Assembly (NCBI RefSeq): GCF_003429565.1 | Contig: NZ_QUAK01000083.1 | Coordinates: forward strand, 30,282-94,281 | DNA length: 64,000 nt | Source of the DNA: Streptomyces triticagri | GTDB lineage: Bacteria; Actinomycetota; Actinomycetes; Streptomycetales; Streptomycetaceae | Direction of reading: 5' to 3' | Shown: one piece after another, positions 8,369-17,187 of the stretch | How the letters are laid out: each line of letters opens with the position of its first letter | Numbering within the stretch: position 1 is the stretch's first letter | Notes under the pieces: generated by a model | Databases searched by the model: none | The model's input: only the letters and a program-made list of their open reading frames with translations | What the model was told of the DNA's origin: nothing | Position numbers and translations under genes: made by a program

Positions 8369-10938
8369 GTGCCGCACCGGGGGTGGCACTCATCGCCGCG
8401 CGTTGGCGTCGTACGCACCGCAGGGCGTGGGCCGCGGTGGTCGCGTCGCTCGCGCTCGCCTCGCTGCTGCTCGGCACGTTCGCGCTGGTCGTCGGAGCGA
8501 CAGCGCTCGGTCACGCGCGCGTGGAGCGGTATGCGGCCGCCGACGCGGTGGTGGCCGCCGACCAGACGACGCGCTATCGGGCGAAGCCGTGGGGCAGCGA
8601 TCCCGAGACGGCCGAGGCCGCGCTGACCGAGCGGATCGGGGTGCCGTGGCGCACGGTCGGCCTGCTCACGCAGGTGGCAGGGGTGCGGGCGGCGGTTCCC
8701 GACAGCACCTTCCCGGTGACGGGCGGCGACGGGGAGCGGGCCCTGACCGGCGGTTCCTGGGACGCTGCGCGCCTCGCCCCGTACGAACTGCGCTCGGGCC
8801 GGGGTCCGCGCGCGGCGGGAGAGGTGGTGGTGTCACAGGGCCAGGGGGCGTCACCCGGCGACCGGATGCGGGTGCGGTCCGGCGGGGTGGCCCGTACGTA
8901 CACCGTGGTGGGCGTGGCCGAGGGCACGGACGCCGTGCATTTCGCCGCGGGCGAGGCGCGGCGGCTGTCCGGGCATCCGGACACCGCGGACGCCATCGGT
9001 CTGGTGGCCGAACCGGGCCTGGGCGCGGGCGAGTTGCACTCGCGGGTGCGGGACGCCCTGGACCGTGCGGAGACGCGGGACGCCCGCGCGGAGGTGCGGG
9101 CTGCCGACGACAGCTCCTCGCTGCGGGTGTTCACGGGTGACGGGCGGGGCGCGGCCGAGCAGTTGGCGGCGGCGCCCGCGCGGTCCGCACTCCTGGAGAT
9201 GTGCGGGGCCGTCTCGGGAACGGTGGTCCTGATCGCGGTCCTGGTGACGGTCTCGCTCGTCGGGCAGGCGCTGCGCCAGCGCGCGGGCGAGTTGGCGCTG
9301 CTGCGGGCGGTGGGCGCGTCCCCGCGTCAGCTGCGGGCGGCCGTGGGCCGGGAGGTGCTGCGGATCTCGGTGTGGCCGGCGCTGCTGGGCGCAGCCACGT
9401 CGGTGCCGGCCTGTTTCGGTCTGCTCGGGCTGCTGCGCTCGGGCGGCGCGCTCCCCGCAGGATTCCAACCGGCCACGCCCGGCTGGCTGTTCACCGGGGT
9501 CCTGGTCACGGCCGGTCTGACCGTGGGCATCGCCCGGCTCACCGCGTTCCTCGGCTGCGGGCCCATCGCCCGGGCCCGTCCGGCGGAGGCGCTGGGGGCC
9601 ACGGCGGTCGAGCCGACCCGTGAGCGGCCGGCCCGGCGGATCGCCGGCCTGGTGCTCCTCGGACTCGGTGTCAGTGCGGCCGGCACCGCGACTCTGGGGA
9701 GCGGCTCGGTGGCGGCGGCCGCGGCCAGTACGGCGGCGTTGACGATGGTCGTCGGCTGCGCCGTGCTCGGCCCGTGGATCGCGCGCGGGGCGACGCGGGT
9801 GGTGGCGGTACCACTGCGGCGCTTCGGCGGTCCTGCGGGGCGGCTCGCGGCGGCGGAGTGCGCGGCGGGAGCGCGGCGCCTCGGTGCGGCGATCACGCCC
9901 GTCGTCCTGGTCACCGCGTTCGTCCTGGTGCAGCTGTCGGCGGGCGCGACGATGAGACGGGCCGGCGACGAGCAGGCGGTGGCCGCGCTGCGCGCCGAGC
10001 TGGCCGTGACGGCCACGGGCGACGGTCTGCCGTCCGGTGCGCTCGACCGGGTCCGCCGGACACCGGGGGTCGCCGCCGTGAACGACGTACTGCGCAGCAC
10101 GGTGGTCCTGGCGGACCGCGAGGCGGGCTCACCGCGCCTCGAACGCCTGCCGGCCCTCGGGGTCACCCCGAACTCGCTGCGCCGGACCCTGGATCCGGGC
10201 GTCGTCGAGGGCTCGCTGTCGCAGCTCGGTGCGGGCACGGTGTCGGTGGGCCAGGACCGCGCCCGGTCCATGGGTCTGTATCCCGGCGACCGGGTCCGTA
10301 TCCGCTTCGGTGACGGCACGGAGCGCTCACTGCGCGTCGTGGCGGTGCACGAACGCGCCCTGGCCCTGGGCGACTTCCTGTTCTCCCGCGGCACTCTCGC
10401 GCCGCACACGAGCCGGCCGCAGAGCACGGAGGCGCTCATCGCGGTCACCCGCGGCAGCGACCCCGCCGCGGTGCGGGCGCACATCGGCGAGCACCTGGGT
10501 CCGTCCCTCGACCACACCGGCGCCGTGACCCTGCGTCAGAATCCGGATCCGATCAGGCTCGTGGTGGACGACGAGCGTCCGGCCGAGATTCTCGGCGGTG
10601 TCGCGGTCGCGGCGATCGGCGCGTTCACGGTGATCGCCGTACTGAGCACCCTGACGCTGATCGGCATCGGACGGCGGCCCGCACTGCGTCTGCTGCGCCT
10701 CGTCGGCGCGGGGCGCGCCCAGCTGCGCGGGATGCTGCGCGCCGAGGCCGCCTTGATCGCCGCGACAGGGCTGTTGGTGGGTGCGGGGGTGGCGGCCGTA
10801 CCACTGCTGGCATTCAGCTTCGCCACGGCGCGGGTACTGCCGTATCTGCCGCTGCTGCAGGGGGTGTTGATCGTGGGAGTGGTCGCGGTGACCGCACTCG
10901 TGGGCACGCTGGCCCCGGCCCGCGGGGCGCTGCGCTGA
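8365..10938 (+). CDS. FtsX-like ABC exporter permease
   Basis: 857 residues with an N-terminal membrane helix (about 22-48), a large extracytoplasmic domain, then FtsX-type membrane bundles (about 275-400 and again near 740-850) separated by a second soluble domain. This is the duplicated arrangement of large MacB/FtsX permeases. The motif [20 protein letters not shown] before the second helix of the first bundle is the usual FtsX 'coupling' segment. The start is fixed by the ATGA overlap with the ATPase. Such permeases use mechanotransmission to expel lipids or peptides or to sense them; the substrate is not predictable. Regulation by the adjacent two-component system is inferred from the shared operator. 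Confidence 0.88.
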   Translation: MSAAPGVALIAARWRRTHRRAWAAVVASLALASLLLGTFALVVGATALGHARVERYAAADAVVAADQTTRYRAKPWGSDPETAEAALTERIGVPWRTVGLLTQVAGVRAAVPDSTFPVTGGDGERALTGGSWDAARLAPYELRSGRGPRAAGEVVVSQGQGASPGDRMRVRSGGVARTYTVVGVAEGTDAVHFAAGEARRLSGHPDTADAIGLVAEPGLGAGELHSRVRDALDRAETRDARAEVRAADDSSSLRVFTGDGRGAAEQLAAAPARSALLEMCGAVSGTVVLIAVLVTVSLVGQALRQRAGELALLRAVGASPRQLRAAVGREVLRISVWPALLGAATSVPACFGLLGLLRSGGALPAGFQPATPGWLFTGVLVTAGLTVGIARLTAFLGCGPIARARPAEALGATAVEPTRERPARRIAGLVLLGLGVSAAGTATLGSGSVAAAAASTAALTMVVGCAVLGPWIARGATRVVAVPLRRFGGPAGRLAAAECAAGARRLGAAITPVVLVTAFVLVQLSAGATMRRAGDEQAVAALRAELAVTATGDGLPSGALDRVRRTPGVAAVNDVLRSTVVLADREAGSPRLERLPALGVTPNSLRRTLDPGVVEGSLSQLGAGTVSVGQDRARSMGLYPGDRVRIRFGDGTERSLRVVAVHERALALGDFLFSRGTLAPHTSRPQSTEALIAVTRGSDPAAVRAHIGEHLGPSLDHTGAVTLRQNPDPIRLVVDDERPAEILGGVAVAAIGAFTVIAVLSTLTLIGIGRRPALRLLRLVGAGRAQLRGMLRAEAALIAATGLLVGAGVAAVPLLAFSFATARVLPYLPLLQGVLIVGVVAVTALVGTLAPARGALR

Positions 10939-10941
10939 GCG

Positions 10942-11000
10942 GCCGGCCGGCCGAGTACCACGGTATCCGCCGCTGCCGCGAGCAGCGCAGGCCGGCCGGC
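10942..11000. terminator. Nested inverted repeats between convergent genes
   Basis: GCCGGCCGGC at 10942-10951 pairs with GCCGGCCGGC at 10991-11000, and inside lies CGCTGC-CGCGA-GCAGCG (10971-10987). It fills the space between the convergent permease and response-regulator stops, so a bidirectional terminator is likely. Confidence 0.5.
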
Positions 11001-11004
11001 GGTC

Positions 11005-11649
11005 TCAGGCGTTGAGGTACGCGAGTACCGCCCGTACTCGGCGGTGCCCGCTGTCGCTGGGCGGCAGTTCCAGCTTGGTGAAGACATTGCCGATGTGCTT
11101 GTGCACCGAACGTTCCGTGATGACGAGGGAGTTGGCGATCGTCGCGTTGTCGTGCCCCTCGGCCATCAGCTGCAGCACCTCGCGCTCGCGCGGGGTGAGG
11201 GTGGCGAGCGGGTCGTCGCGGCGCCGGCGCGACATCAGCTCGGTGACCACCTCGGGGTCGAGCGCGGTGCCGCCCTCGGCCACCCGGCCGAGCGCATCGA
11301 GGAACTCGTCGACCCGCCCGACCCGGTCCTTGAGCAGATAGCCGACCCCGCGCGCACCGCCGCCGAGCAGTTCGGCCGCGTAGGTCTCCTCGACGTACTG
11401 GGAGAGCACGAGCACCGGAAGCCCCGGCAGCTGCACGCGCGCTTCGAGGGCGGCCCTGAGTCCCTCGTCCCGGAAGCCCGGCGGCATCCGTACGTCCAGG
11501 ACCGCGGCGTCCGGGCGCTGCTCGACCAGGAGGGGCAGGATCTCCGGGCCGGTGGCCGCGACTCCCGCCACCTCGTGGCCGCTGGAGCGCAGCAGCAGGA
11601 CCAGGCCCTCCCGGAGCAGGGCATTGTCCTCGGCGATCACCACGCGCAC
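11005..11649 (-). CDS. NarL/FixJ-family response regulator
   Basis: 214 residues. The receiver domain (1-125) has the acidic pair in AEDN near residue 7, the phospho-acceptor Asp in AVLDVRMP near 53, and the conserved Lys in LLKDRV. The LuxR-type HTH domain is LTPREREVLQLMAEGH...ITERSVHKHIGNVFTKL. The GTG start at 11649 overlaps the end of the kinase gene by 13 bp, so the pair is one operon. It is the likely binder of the GTGGAGC-n2-GCTCCAC palindromes before the exporter and before the 57-residue peptide gene. Confidence 0.92.
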   Translation of the reverse strand: MRVVIAEDNALLREGLVLLLRSSGHEVAGVAATGPEILPLLVEQRPDAAVLDVRMPPGFRDEGLRAALEARVQLPGLPVLVLSQYVEETYAAELLGGGARGVGYLLKDRVGRVDEFLDALGRVAEGGTALDPEVVTELMSRRRRDDPLATLTPREREVLQLMAEGHDNATIANSLVITERSVHKHIGNVFTKLELPPSDSGHRRVRAVLAYLNA

Positions 11650-12839
11650 GGCAACTCCACTTCGATCTCGGTAGGTCCCCCGTCGGGGCTGGTCACCCGC
11701 ACGGTGCCGTCCAGCGCTGCGACCCGGCGGCGGATGCCGAACAGGCCGGTGCCGAGGGGGTGTTCGGGCCCCGCACCGAGGGCACCTGCGCCTCTCCCGA
11801 GCGCTGCCTCCGCGCCCCCGCGCCCCTCGTCGCGCACCCGGACCCGCAGCAGCCGAGGCGTGCGGTCGAGGGTGACCGTGGCCCGTTCGGCGCCGCTGTG
11901 CTTGGCCGCATTGGTGAGGGCCTCCGCCACGGCGAAGTACGCGGCGGCCTCCACTGCGGCGGGTGCGCGCGGCCCGTCGGTGTCGCCTTCGGCGGTGACG
12001 ACCTCCACGTCGAGCCCGCTGCTCGCGGCGAGCGCCCGTACCGCACCGTCCAGGCCCCGGTCGGTGAGCACCGGCGGGTGGATGCCGCGCACCACGTGCC
12101 GCAGCTCGGCGAGGGCCTCCTCGGCCTGGTCCTGTGCCTCGTCGAGCAGGGCGCGGGCGGCCACCGGGTCGGCGTCGTAGGCGCGTTTGGCGAGGCCGAT
12201 CCGCATCGAGAGGGAGACCAGGCGGGCCTGTGCGCCGTCGTGCAGATCGCGCTCGATGCGGCGCAGCTCGGCGCCGTGCGCGGCCACCGCGCCGGCCCTG
12301 GTCTCGGCGAGCTCCTCGACCCGGCGGGCCAGGCCCGCGCTGTCCGAAGGGGTCAGCAGAGCCCGCGCCCAGACGCATTCGAGGTCGGCGAGGAAGTCGA
12401 GCACCGGCAGGGCGACCGGCCGCCGCCGGCACAGTCCGCACCAGACGGCGTCGACGAGCAGAGCGGGCACCCAGACGATCAGGGCGATGTAGAACAGCAG
12501 GAGCCCGTAGACGAGTTGGGCCACCACCCAGCGCAGATCGCGGTACGTGCTGGGGTCGGTGGTGGCGTTCCGCAGCCGTTCGGCGAGCGGTCCGGTGAGC
12601 GGCGGATACGAGTCGGGGACCGGGACTCCGGTGCGGGCGGCCACCCGCCGGCGCTCGAAGCCGGCGAAGCGGCGTACGGTCATCACGGTCTCCGGCAGCA
12701 TCCCGGCACCGACCACCAGGGCGGTCGCCGCGAGGCCGACGAGGACGATCCCGAGCAGCACGTAGCAGGCGCAGCCGAGTCCGAAGCCGACGGCGAGATG
12801 CCGCGTCGCCCGCCCGGCCCTGCGTACCGCCTCGTCCAT
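11637..12839 (-). CDS. DesK/NarX-type sensor histidine kinase
   Basis: 400 residues. Two hydrophobic stretches (about 15-47 and 103-134) probably make four membrane helices with little extracytoplasmic sequence, the layout of intramembrane-sensing kinases. The HisKA_3 dimerisation domain carries RRIERDLHDGAQARLVSL with His200 as the phosphorylated residue. The HATPase_c domain has its N box in EALTNAAKHS and a G box in GTGLFGIRRRVAALDG. No sensor domain is visible, so it probably perceives membrane perturbation or the state of the exporter. The operator at 12875-12890 lies 36 bp upstream and may also autoregulate this operon. Confidence 0.9.
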   Translation of the reverse strand: MDEAVRRAGRATRHLAVGFGLGCACYVLLGIVLVGLAATALVVGAGMLPETVMTVRRFAGFERRRVAARTGVPVPDSYPPLTGPLAERLRNATTDPSTYRDLRWVVAQLVYGLLLFYIALIVWVPALLVDAVWCGLCRRRPVALPVLDFLADLECVWARALLTPSDSAGLARRVEELAETRAGAVAAHGAELRRIERDLHDGAQARLVSLSMRIGLAKRAYDADPVAARALLDEAQDQAEEALAELRHVVRGIHPPVLTDRGLDGAVRALAASSGLDVEVVTAEGDTDGPRAPAAVEAAAYFAVAEALTNAAKHSGAERATVTLDRTPRLLRVRVRDEGRGGAEAALGRGAGALGAGPEHPLGTGLFGIRRRVAALDGTVRVTSPDGGPTEIEVELPCAW

Positions 12840-12874
12840 GCGCTCAGCGTATGTGACCTGACCTGGTCAGCGGG

Positions 12875-12890
12875 GTGGAGCGGGCTACAC
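12875..12890. promoter_or_regulatory. Second copy of the exporter-type palindromic operator
   Basis: GTGGAGC-GG-GCTACAC matches the site at 7397-7412 except for one arm base. A -10 candidate, CAGGAT at 12938-12943, begins 48 bp after the palindrome, almost the same geometry as at the exporter, and GACGGGT follows the palindrome at a similar distance. It lies between the divergent kinase gene and the small membrane peptide gene. Confidence 0.5.
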
Positions 12891-13003
12891 CATCGGTCGA
12901 CGGGTCTGTGCCCTGCCGGGGGCCGGTGCTCGTCGCTCAGGATGGAGACATCAGGACGCGCCGCGTCGGCCGCGCGTCGCCGCTCACCTCACGGGAGTTC
13001 GCC

Positions 13004-13177
13004 ATGAAGGCCCTGCTCTGGTTCGTGCTCGTCTGCTCGCTGCTCTTCAACGTGTTCACGAGCATCCTGTTCTCCGGGGCGACCCAGGTGGCGCTCAGCG
13101 TGGTGTCCGGAGTCATCGTCCTCGGCTCGGGGTTCGCGCTGTGGATGCTGCGTGACCGGGACCCGCAGCACACCTGA
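13004..13177 (+). CDS. 57-residue membrane peptide, probable member of the two-component regulon
   Basis: MKALLWFVLVCSLLFNVFTS begins a protein of 57 residues with two hydrophobic segments (about 3-25 and 30-49) and a charged tail ending DRDPQHT. CGGGAG precedes ATG 13004. No homologous family is recognised. The shared palindrome and promoter geometry with the ABC exporter suggest co-expression, for example as an accessory or feedback peptide of the exporter or kinase; this is inference. Confidence 0.65.
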   Translation: MKALLWFVLVCSLLFNVFTSILFSGATQVALSVVSGVIVLGSGFALWMLRDRDPQHT

Positions 13178-13273
13178 GCCGTACACCCCTCCCCCCGCAC
13201 CGGCGCCGCGCGCAACCCGTACGGCCCCCACGGAGAGGTGGCTCCCCCGTCGCGCGCCTAACTTCGGGTCTTA

Positions 13274-13436
13274 GGTCGTATCCGGGAAGTCCTGCACGGC
13301 GCACACGGCGCCCGGCACGCACTCTCGCCGCACCGGCCGAAAGCCCAAGTACATCCAGTACGAGGACTTCCGGCCGGCACGCCGAGAGCACGCACCGGAC
13401 ACCGCGAGCACCGCACAGGACTTCCCGGATACGACC
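13274..13436 (-). ncRNA. 163-bp near-perfect hairpin upstream of narG (candidate minus-strand structured RNA or MITE-like element)
   Basis: Position i pairs with 26710-i. The outer 21 bp are perfectly inverted (GTCGTATCCGGGAAGTCC ... GGACTTCCCGGATACGAC). Across 79 paired positions I count 61 Watson-Crick pairs, eight C/A and six A/C oppositions, four other mismatches and no G/T oppositions on the plus strand. On the minus strand all 14 C/A-type oppositions become G-U wobbles, so a minus-strand RNA would fold into one long hairpin with a loop near 13355. The space between the 57-residue peptide stop and narG holds no gene apart from this element. Strand choice and RNA identity are inference; a small inverted-repeat transposable element is the main alternative. 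Confidence 0.5.
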
Positions 13437-13471
13437 AACGTGCCCACGCGCAGACCCGAGGGAGCCGTCCG

Positions 13472-16400
13472 GTGACCGACCACTCGACCGACCCCGTCAC
13501 CGAACCCGGCGCGGCGCTGCTGCGCGCCGGCAGGTTCTTCCGCCGGGGCACCGCCGCACCGGACATGCACAGTGTGCAGATCGAGGGCGGCCGGGCGGCG
13601 GACGCCTTCTACCGCGACCGGTGGAGCCACGACAAGGTCGTCAACTCCACGCACGGGGTGAACTGCACGGGCTCCTGCCGCTGGAAGGTGTACGTCAAGG
13701 ACGGCATCATCACCTGGGAGACCCAGCAGACGGACTATCCCTCGGTGGGCCCGGACCGCCCCGAGTACGAGCCGCGCGGCTGCCCGCGCGGCGCCGCCTT
13801 CTCCTGGTACACCTACTCGCCGACCCGGGTGCGCTACCCGTACATCAGGGGCGTGCTGCTCGACATGTACCGGGAGGCGAAGCGGCGGCTCGGTGATCCG
13901 GTGCTCGCCTGGGCGGACATCCAGGACGACCCGGAGCGCCGGCGCCGCTATCAGCAGGCCCGCGGCAAGGGCGGTCTGGTGCGCGCGACCTGGGACGAGG
14001 CGCAGGAGATCGTCGCCGCGGCGCATGTGCACACCATCAAGAAGTACGGCCCGGACCGGGTCGCCGGCTTCTCCCCGATCCCCGCGATGTCGATGGTGTC
14101 GCATGCGGCGGGCGCGCGGTTCATGAGTCTGATCGGCGCCCCGATGCTGTCGTTCTACGACTGGTACGCGGATCTGCCGGTCGCCTCTCCGCAGGTGTTC
14201 GGCGACCAGACCGATGTGCCGGAGTCCGGTGACTGGTGGGACGCGGCGTATCTGATGATGTGGGGCTCCAATGTGCCGGTGACCCGGACCCCGGACGCGC
14301 ACTGGATGGCGGAGGCCCGCTACCGCGGCCAGAAGGTCGTGGTGGTGGCCCCGGACTATGCCGACAACGCGAAGTTCGCGGACGAGTGGCTGCATCCGCA
14401 CCCCGGCACGGACGGCGCCCTTGCCATCGCGATGGGGCATGTGATCCTGCGCGAGTTCTTCGTGGAGAAACAGTCCGCGTTCTTCTCGGACTACGTACGG
14501 AAGTTCACCGACCTGCCGTTCCTGGTGACCCTCACCCGCCGTGACGGTGCCTGGGTGCCGCACAAGTTCCTGCGGGCGAGCGATGTCGGGGACACCTCCG
14601 AGGGCGCCGAGTGGAAGACCGTGGTGCTCGACGACGTGACGGGCGAGCCGGTGGTGCCGGGCGGCTCCCTCGGCTTCCGCTGGACCGAGTCGGGCAAGGG
14701 CAAGTGGAATCTGGACCTGGGTGAGATCGAGCCGCGCCTTTCGCTGCAGGGCAGCGACGTGGCCGCCGGGGTGGAGGTGCTGCTTCCGCGGTTCGACACC
14801 GAGGGAGGTGAGCACGGGCAGGGACGTGGCGAGGTGCTGCGCCGCGGGGTGCCGGCCACCCGGCTCGGCGGCCAGGACGGGCCGCTTGTGACCACGGTCT
14901 TCGACCTGCTGCTCGCCCAGTACGGGGTGGGCCGCGACGGTCTGCCGGGTGACTGGCCGTCGTCGTACGAGGATGTCGACGCGCCGGGGACGCCGGGCTG
15001 GCAGGAGGCGCTGACCTCGGTGCCGGCCGCGGCGGCGGTCCGTATCGCCCGGGAGTTCGCGGACACCGCGGAGCGGTCCGAGGGCCGCTGCATGATCCTG
15101 ATGGGCGCGGGCACCAACCACTGGTTCCACTCCGAGACCATCTACCGTGCCTTCCTCGCGCTGCTGCAGCTGACCGGCTGCCAGGGGCGCAACGGCGGCG
15201 GCTGGGCGCACTACGTCGGCCAGGAGAAGTGCCGCCCCTCGACCGGCTGGGCCACCCTCGCCGGTGCGGGCGACTGGAGCCGGCCGCCGCGGCAGATGAT
15301 CGGCGCCGCGTACTGGTTCCTCAACACCGACCAGTGGCGCTACGACCGGTTCGGCGCCGATGTGCTCGCCTCGCCGCTCGGTGAGGGCCGCTTCGACGGG
15401 ATGACGGGGGCCGACTGCCTCGCCCAGTCGGCGCGCGCGGGCTGGATGCCCTCGTATCCGACCTTCGACCGCAATCCGCTCGATCTCGCCGACAGTGCGG
15501 ACCCGGTCGCGGACGCGGTGGCCGGGCTCAAGGCGGGCAGCCTGAAGTTCGCCTGCGAGGACCCGGACGCGCCGGAGAACTGGCCGCGGGTGCTGACCCT
15601 GTGGCGGGCCAATCTGCTCGGTTCGTCGGCGAAGGGCGCCGAGTACTTCACCCGCCATCTCCTCGGCACCCACTCGTCGTTGAACGCGACGGAGGCGTCC
15701 GAGGACGAACGGCCGCGGGATGTGACGTGGCACGAGGAGGCACCGGAGGGAAAGCTCGATCTGCTGCTTTCGCTCGACTTCCGGCAGACCTCCTCCACTC
15801 TGCTCTCGGACGTGGTGCTGCCCGCGGCGACCTGGTACGAGAAGCACGACCTGTCGTCGACCGACATGCACCCGTACGTCCACTCGTTCACCCCTGCCGT
15901 GGACCCGCCCTGGCAGGCGCGCACCGACTTCGACACCTTCCACGGGCTTGCGCAGCGGCTCAGTGAACTCGCCGCAGGCCACTTGGACGTACGCAAGGAC
16001 CTGGTGGCCACCGCCCTGCAGCACGACACCCCGGGCGAGACGGCGCAGCCCGGCGGGGTGTGCCTGGACTGGCGGCGCGGGGACTGCGAGCCGGTGCCGG
16101 GCCGGACGATGCCCCAACTGACCGTGGTGGAGCGGGACTACACGGCGATCGGTGCGAAGTTCGCCTCGCTCGGTCCGCTCGCCGACAAGCTGGGTCTGCC
16201 GGTGAAGGGCATCGCCTTCCGGCCCGACGAGGAGATCGCGGACCTGGCCAGGCGCAACGGCACGGCGCACGGTGGTCCGGCCGACGGGCGCCCGCTCCTG
16301 GACACGGCGGTGAAGGCCGCGAACACCATCCTGGCGCTGTCCGGCACCACCAACGGGCGGCTCGCCACCCAGGGCTTCCACACTCTGGAGGAGCGCACCG

Positions 16401-17167
16401 GCCAGGAGATGGCGCATCTGGCCGCGGAGGCCGAGGGCAAGCGCATCACGTATGCGGACACGCAGGCCGCGCCGGTCCCGGTGATCACCTCGCCGGAGTG
16501 GTCGGGCAGCGAGTCGGGCGGGCGCCGCTACACGGCGTTCACCCTCAACACCGAGCATCTCAAGCCCTGGCACACCCTCACCGGACGCCAGCACTTCTTC
16601 CTCGACCACGACTGGATCCACGAGCTGGGCGAAGCACTGCCGGTGTACCGGCCGCCGCTCGACATGCACCGCCTCTTCAACGAACCGGTCCTCGGGCCTG
16701 ACGGCGAGAAGGAGGTGACGGTCCGTTACCTCACCCCGCACAACAAGTGGTCGATCCACTCGGAGTACCAGGACAACCTCTTCATGCTGTCCCTGTCCCG
16801 CGGCGGCCAGTGCATCTGGATGTCCCCGCAGGACGCCGAGTCCATCGGGGTGAAGGACAACGACTGGATCGAGGCGGTCAACCGCAACGGTGTGGTGGTG
16901 GCCCGCGCCATCGTCTCGCACCGCATGCCGGCCGGCACGGTCTATATGCACCACGCACAGGAACGCACGGTCAATGTGCCGAAGGCCGAGACCACCGGCC
17001 GCCGCGGCGGCATCCACAACTCCCTCACCCGGGTCCTGATGAAGCCCAGCCATCTCATCGGCGGCTACGCCCAACTCTCCTGGGCCTTCAACTACTTGGG
17101 CCCGACCGGCAATCAGCGCGACGAGGTGACGGTCATCCGCAGACGTTCCCAGACAGTGTCCTACTAG
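13472..17167 (+). CDS. narG: Respiratory nitrate reductase alpha subunit
   Basis: 1231-residue molybdenum-bis-MGD catalytic subunit that reduces nitrate to nitrite with quinol electrons, on the cytoplasmic face of the membrane. His61, Cys65 and Cys69 of HGVNCTGSC, with a further Cys near 104 in YEPRGCPRG, ligate the FS0 cluster. The YMMWGSNVPVTRTPDAHWM stretch and the later NRNGVVVARAIVSHRMPAG dinucleotide-binding region are typical of NarG. Length equals that of Streptomyces and E. coli NarG. The GTG start has GAGGGAG upstream. It is the first gene of narGHJI. A 163-bp hairpin ends 36 bp before the start. No narK transporter is in the window. Confidence 0.97.
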   Translation: MTDHSTDPVTEPGAALLRAGRFFRRGTAAPDMHSVQIEGGRAADAFYRDRWSHDKVVNSTHGVNCTGSCRWKVYVKDGIITWETQQTDYPSVGPDRPEYEPRGCPRGAAFSWYTYSPTRVRYPYIRGVLLDMYREAKRRLGDPVLAWADIQDDPERRRRYQQARGKGGLVRATWDEAQEIVAAAHVHTIKKYGPDRVAGFSPIPAMSMVSHAAGARFMSLIGAPMLSFYDWYADLPVASPQVFGDQTDVPESGDWWDAAYLMMWGSNVPVTRTPDAHWMAEARYRGQKVVVVAPDYADNAKFADEWLHPHPGTDGALAIAMGHVILREFFVEKQSAFFSDYVRKFTDLPFLVTLTRRDGAWVPHKFLRASDVGDTSEGAEWKTVVLDDVTGEPVVPGGSLGFRWTESGKGKWNLDLGEIEPRLSLQGSDVAAGVEVLLPRFDTEGGEHGQGRGEVLRRGVPATRLGGQDGPLVTTVFDLLLAQYGVGRDGLPGDWPSSYEDVDAPGTPGWQEALTSVPAAAAVRIAREFADTAERSEGRCMILMGAGTNHWFHSETIYRAFLALLQLTGCQGRNGGGWAHYVGQEKCRPSTGWATLAGAGDWSRPPRQMIGAAYWFLNTDQWRYDRFGADVLASPLGEGRFDGMTGADCLAQSARAGWMPSYPTFDRNPLDLADSADPVADAVAGLKAGSLKFACEDPDAPENWPRVLTLWRANLLGSSAKGAEYFTRHLLGTHSSLNATEASEDERPRDVTWHEEAPEGKLDLLLSLDFRQTSSTLLSDVVLPAATWYEKHDLSSTDMHPYVHSFTPAVDPPWQARTDFDTFHGLAQRLSELAAGHLDVRKDLVATALQHDTPGETAQPGGVCLDWRRGDCEPVPGRTMPQLTVVERDYTAIGAKFASLGPLADKLGLPVKGIAFRPDEEIADLARRNGTAHGGPADGRPLLDTAVKAANTILALSGTTNGRLATQGFHTLEERTGQEMAHLAAEAEGKRITYADTQAAPVPVITSPEWSGSESGGRRYTAFTLNTEHLKPWHTLTGRQHFFLDHDWIHELGEALPVYRPPLDMHRLFNEPVLGPDGEKEVTVRYLTPHNKWSIHSEYQDNLFMLSLSRGGQCIWMSPQDAESIGVKDNDWIEAVNRNGVVVARAIVSHRMPAGTVYMHHAQERTVNVPKAETTGRRGGIHNSLTRVLMKPSHLIGGYAQLSWAFNYLGPTGNQRDEVTVIRRRSQTVSY

Positions 17168-17187
17168 AGCGGGGAGCAGCTCGAACT

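Noticed and set aside
13271..17074. A 1267-codon open frame on the minus strand antisense to narG
   Set aside because: Shadow of narG caused by high G+C at third codon positions. The protein is Arg/His/Gly-rich with no family signal, while the plus strand encodes a complete NarG.
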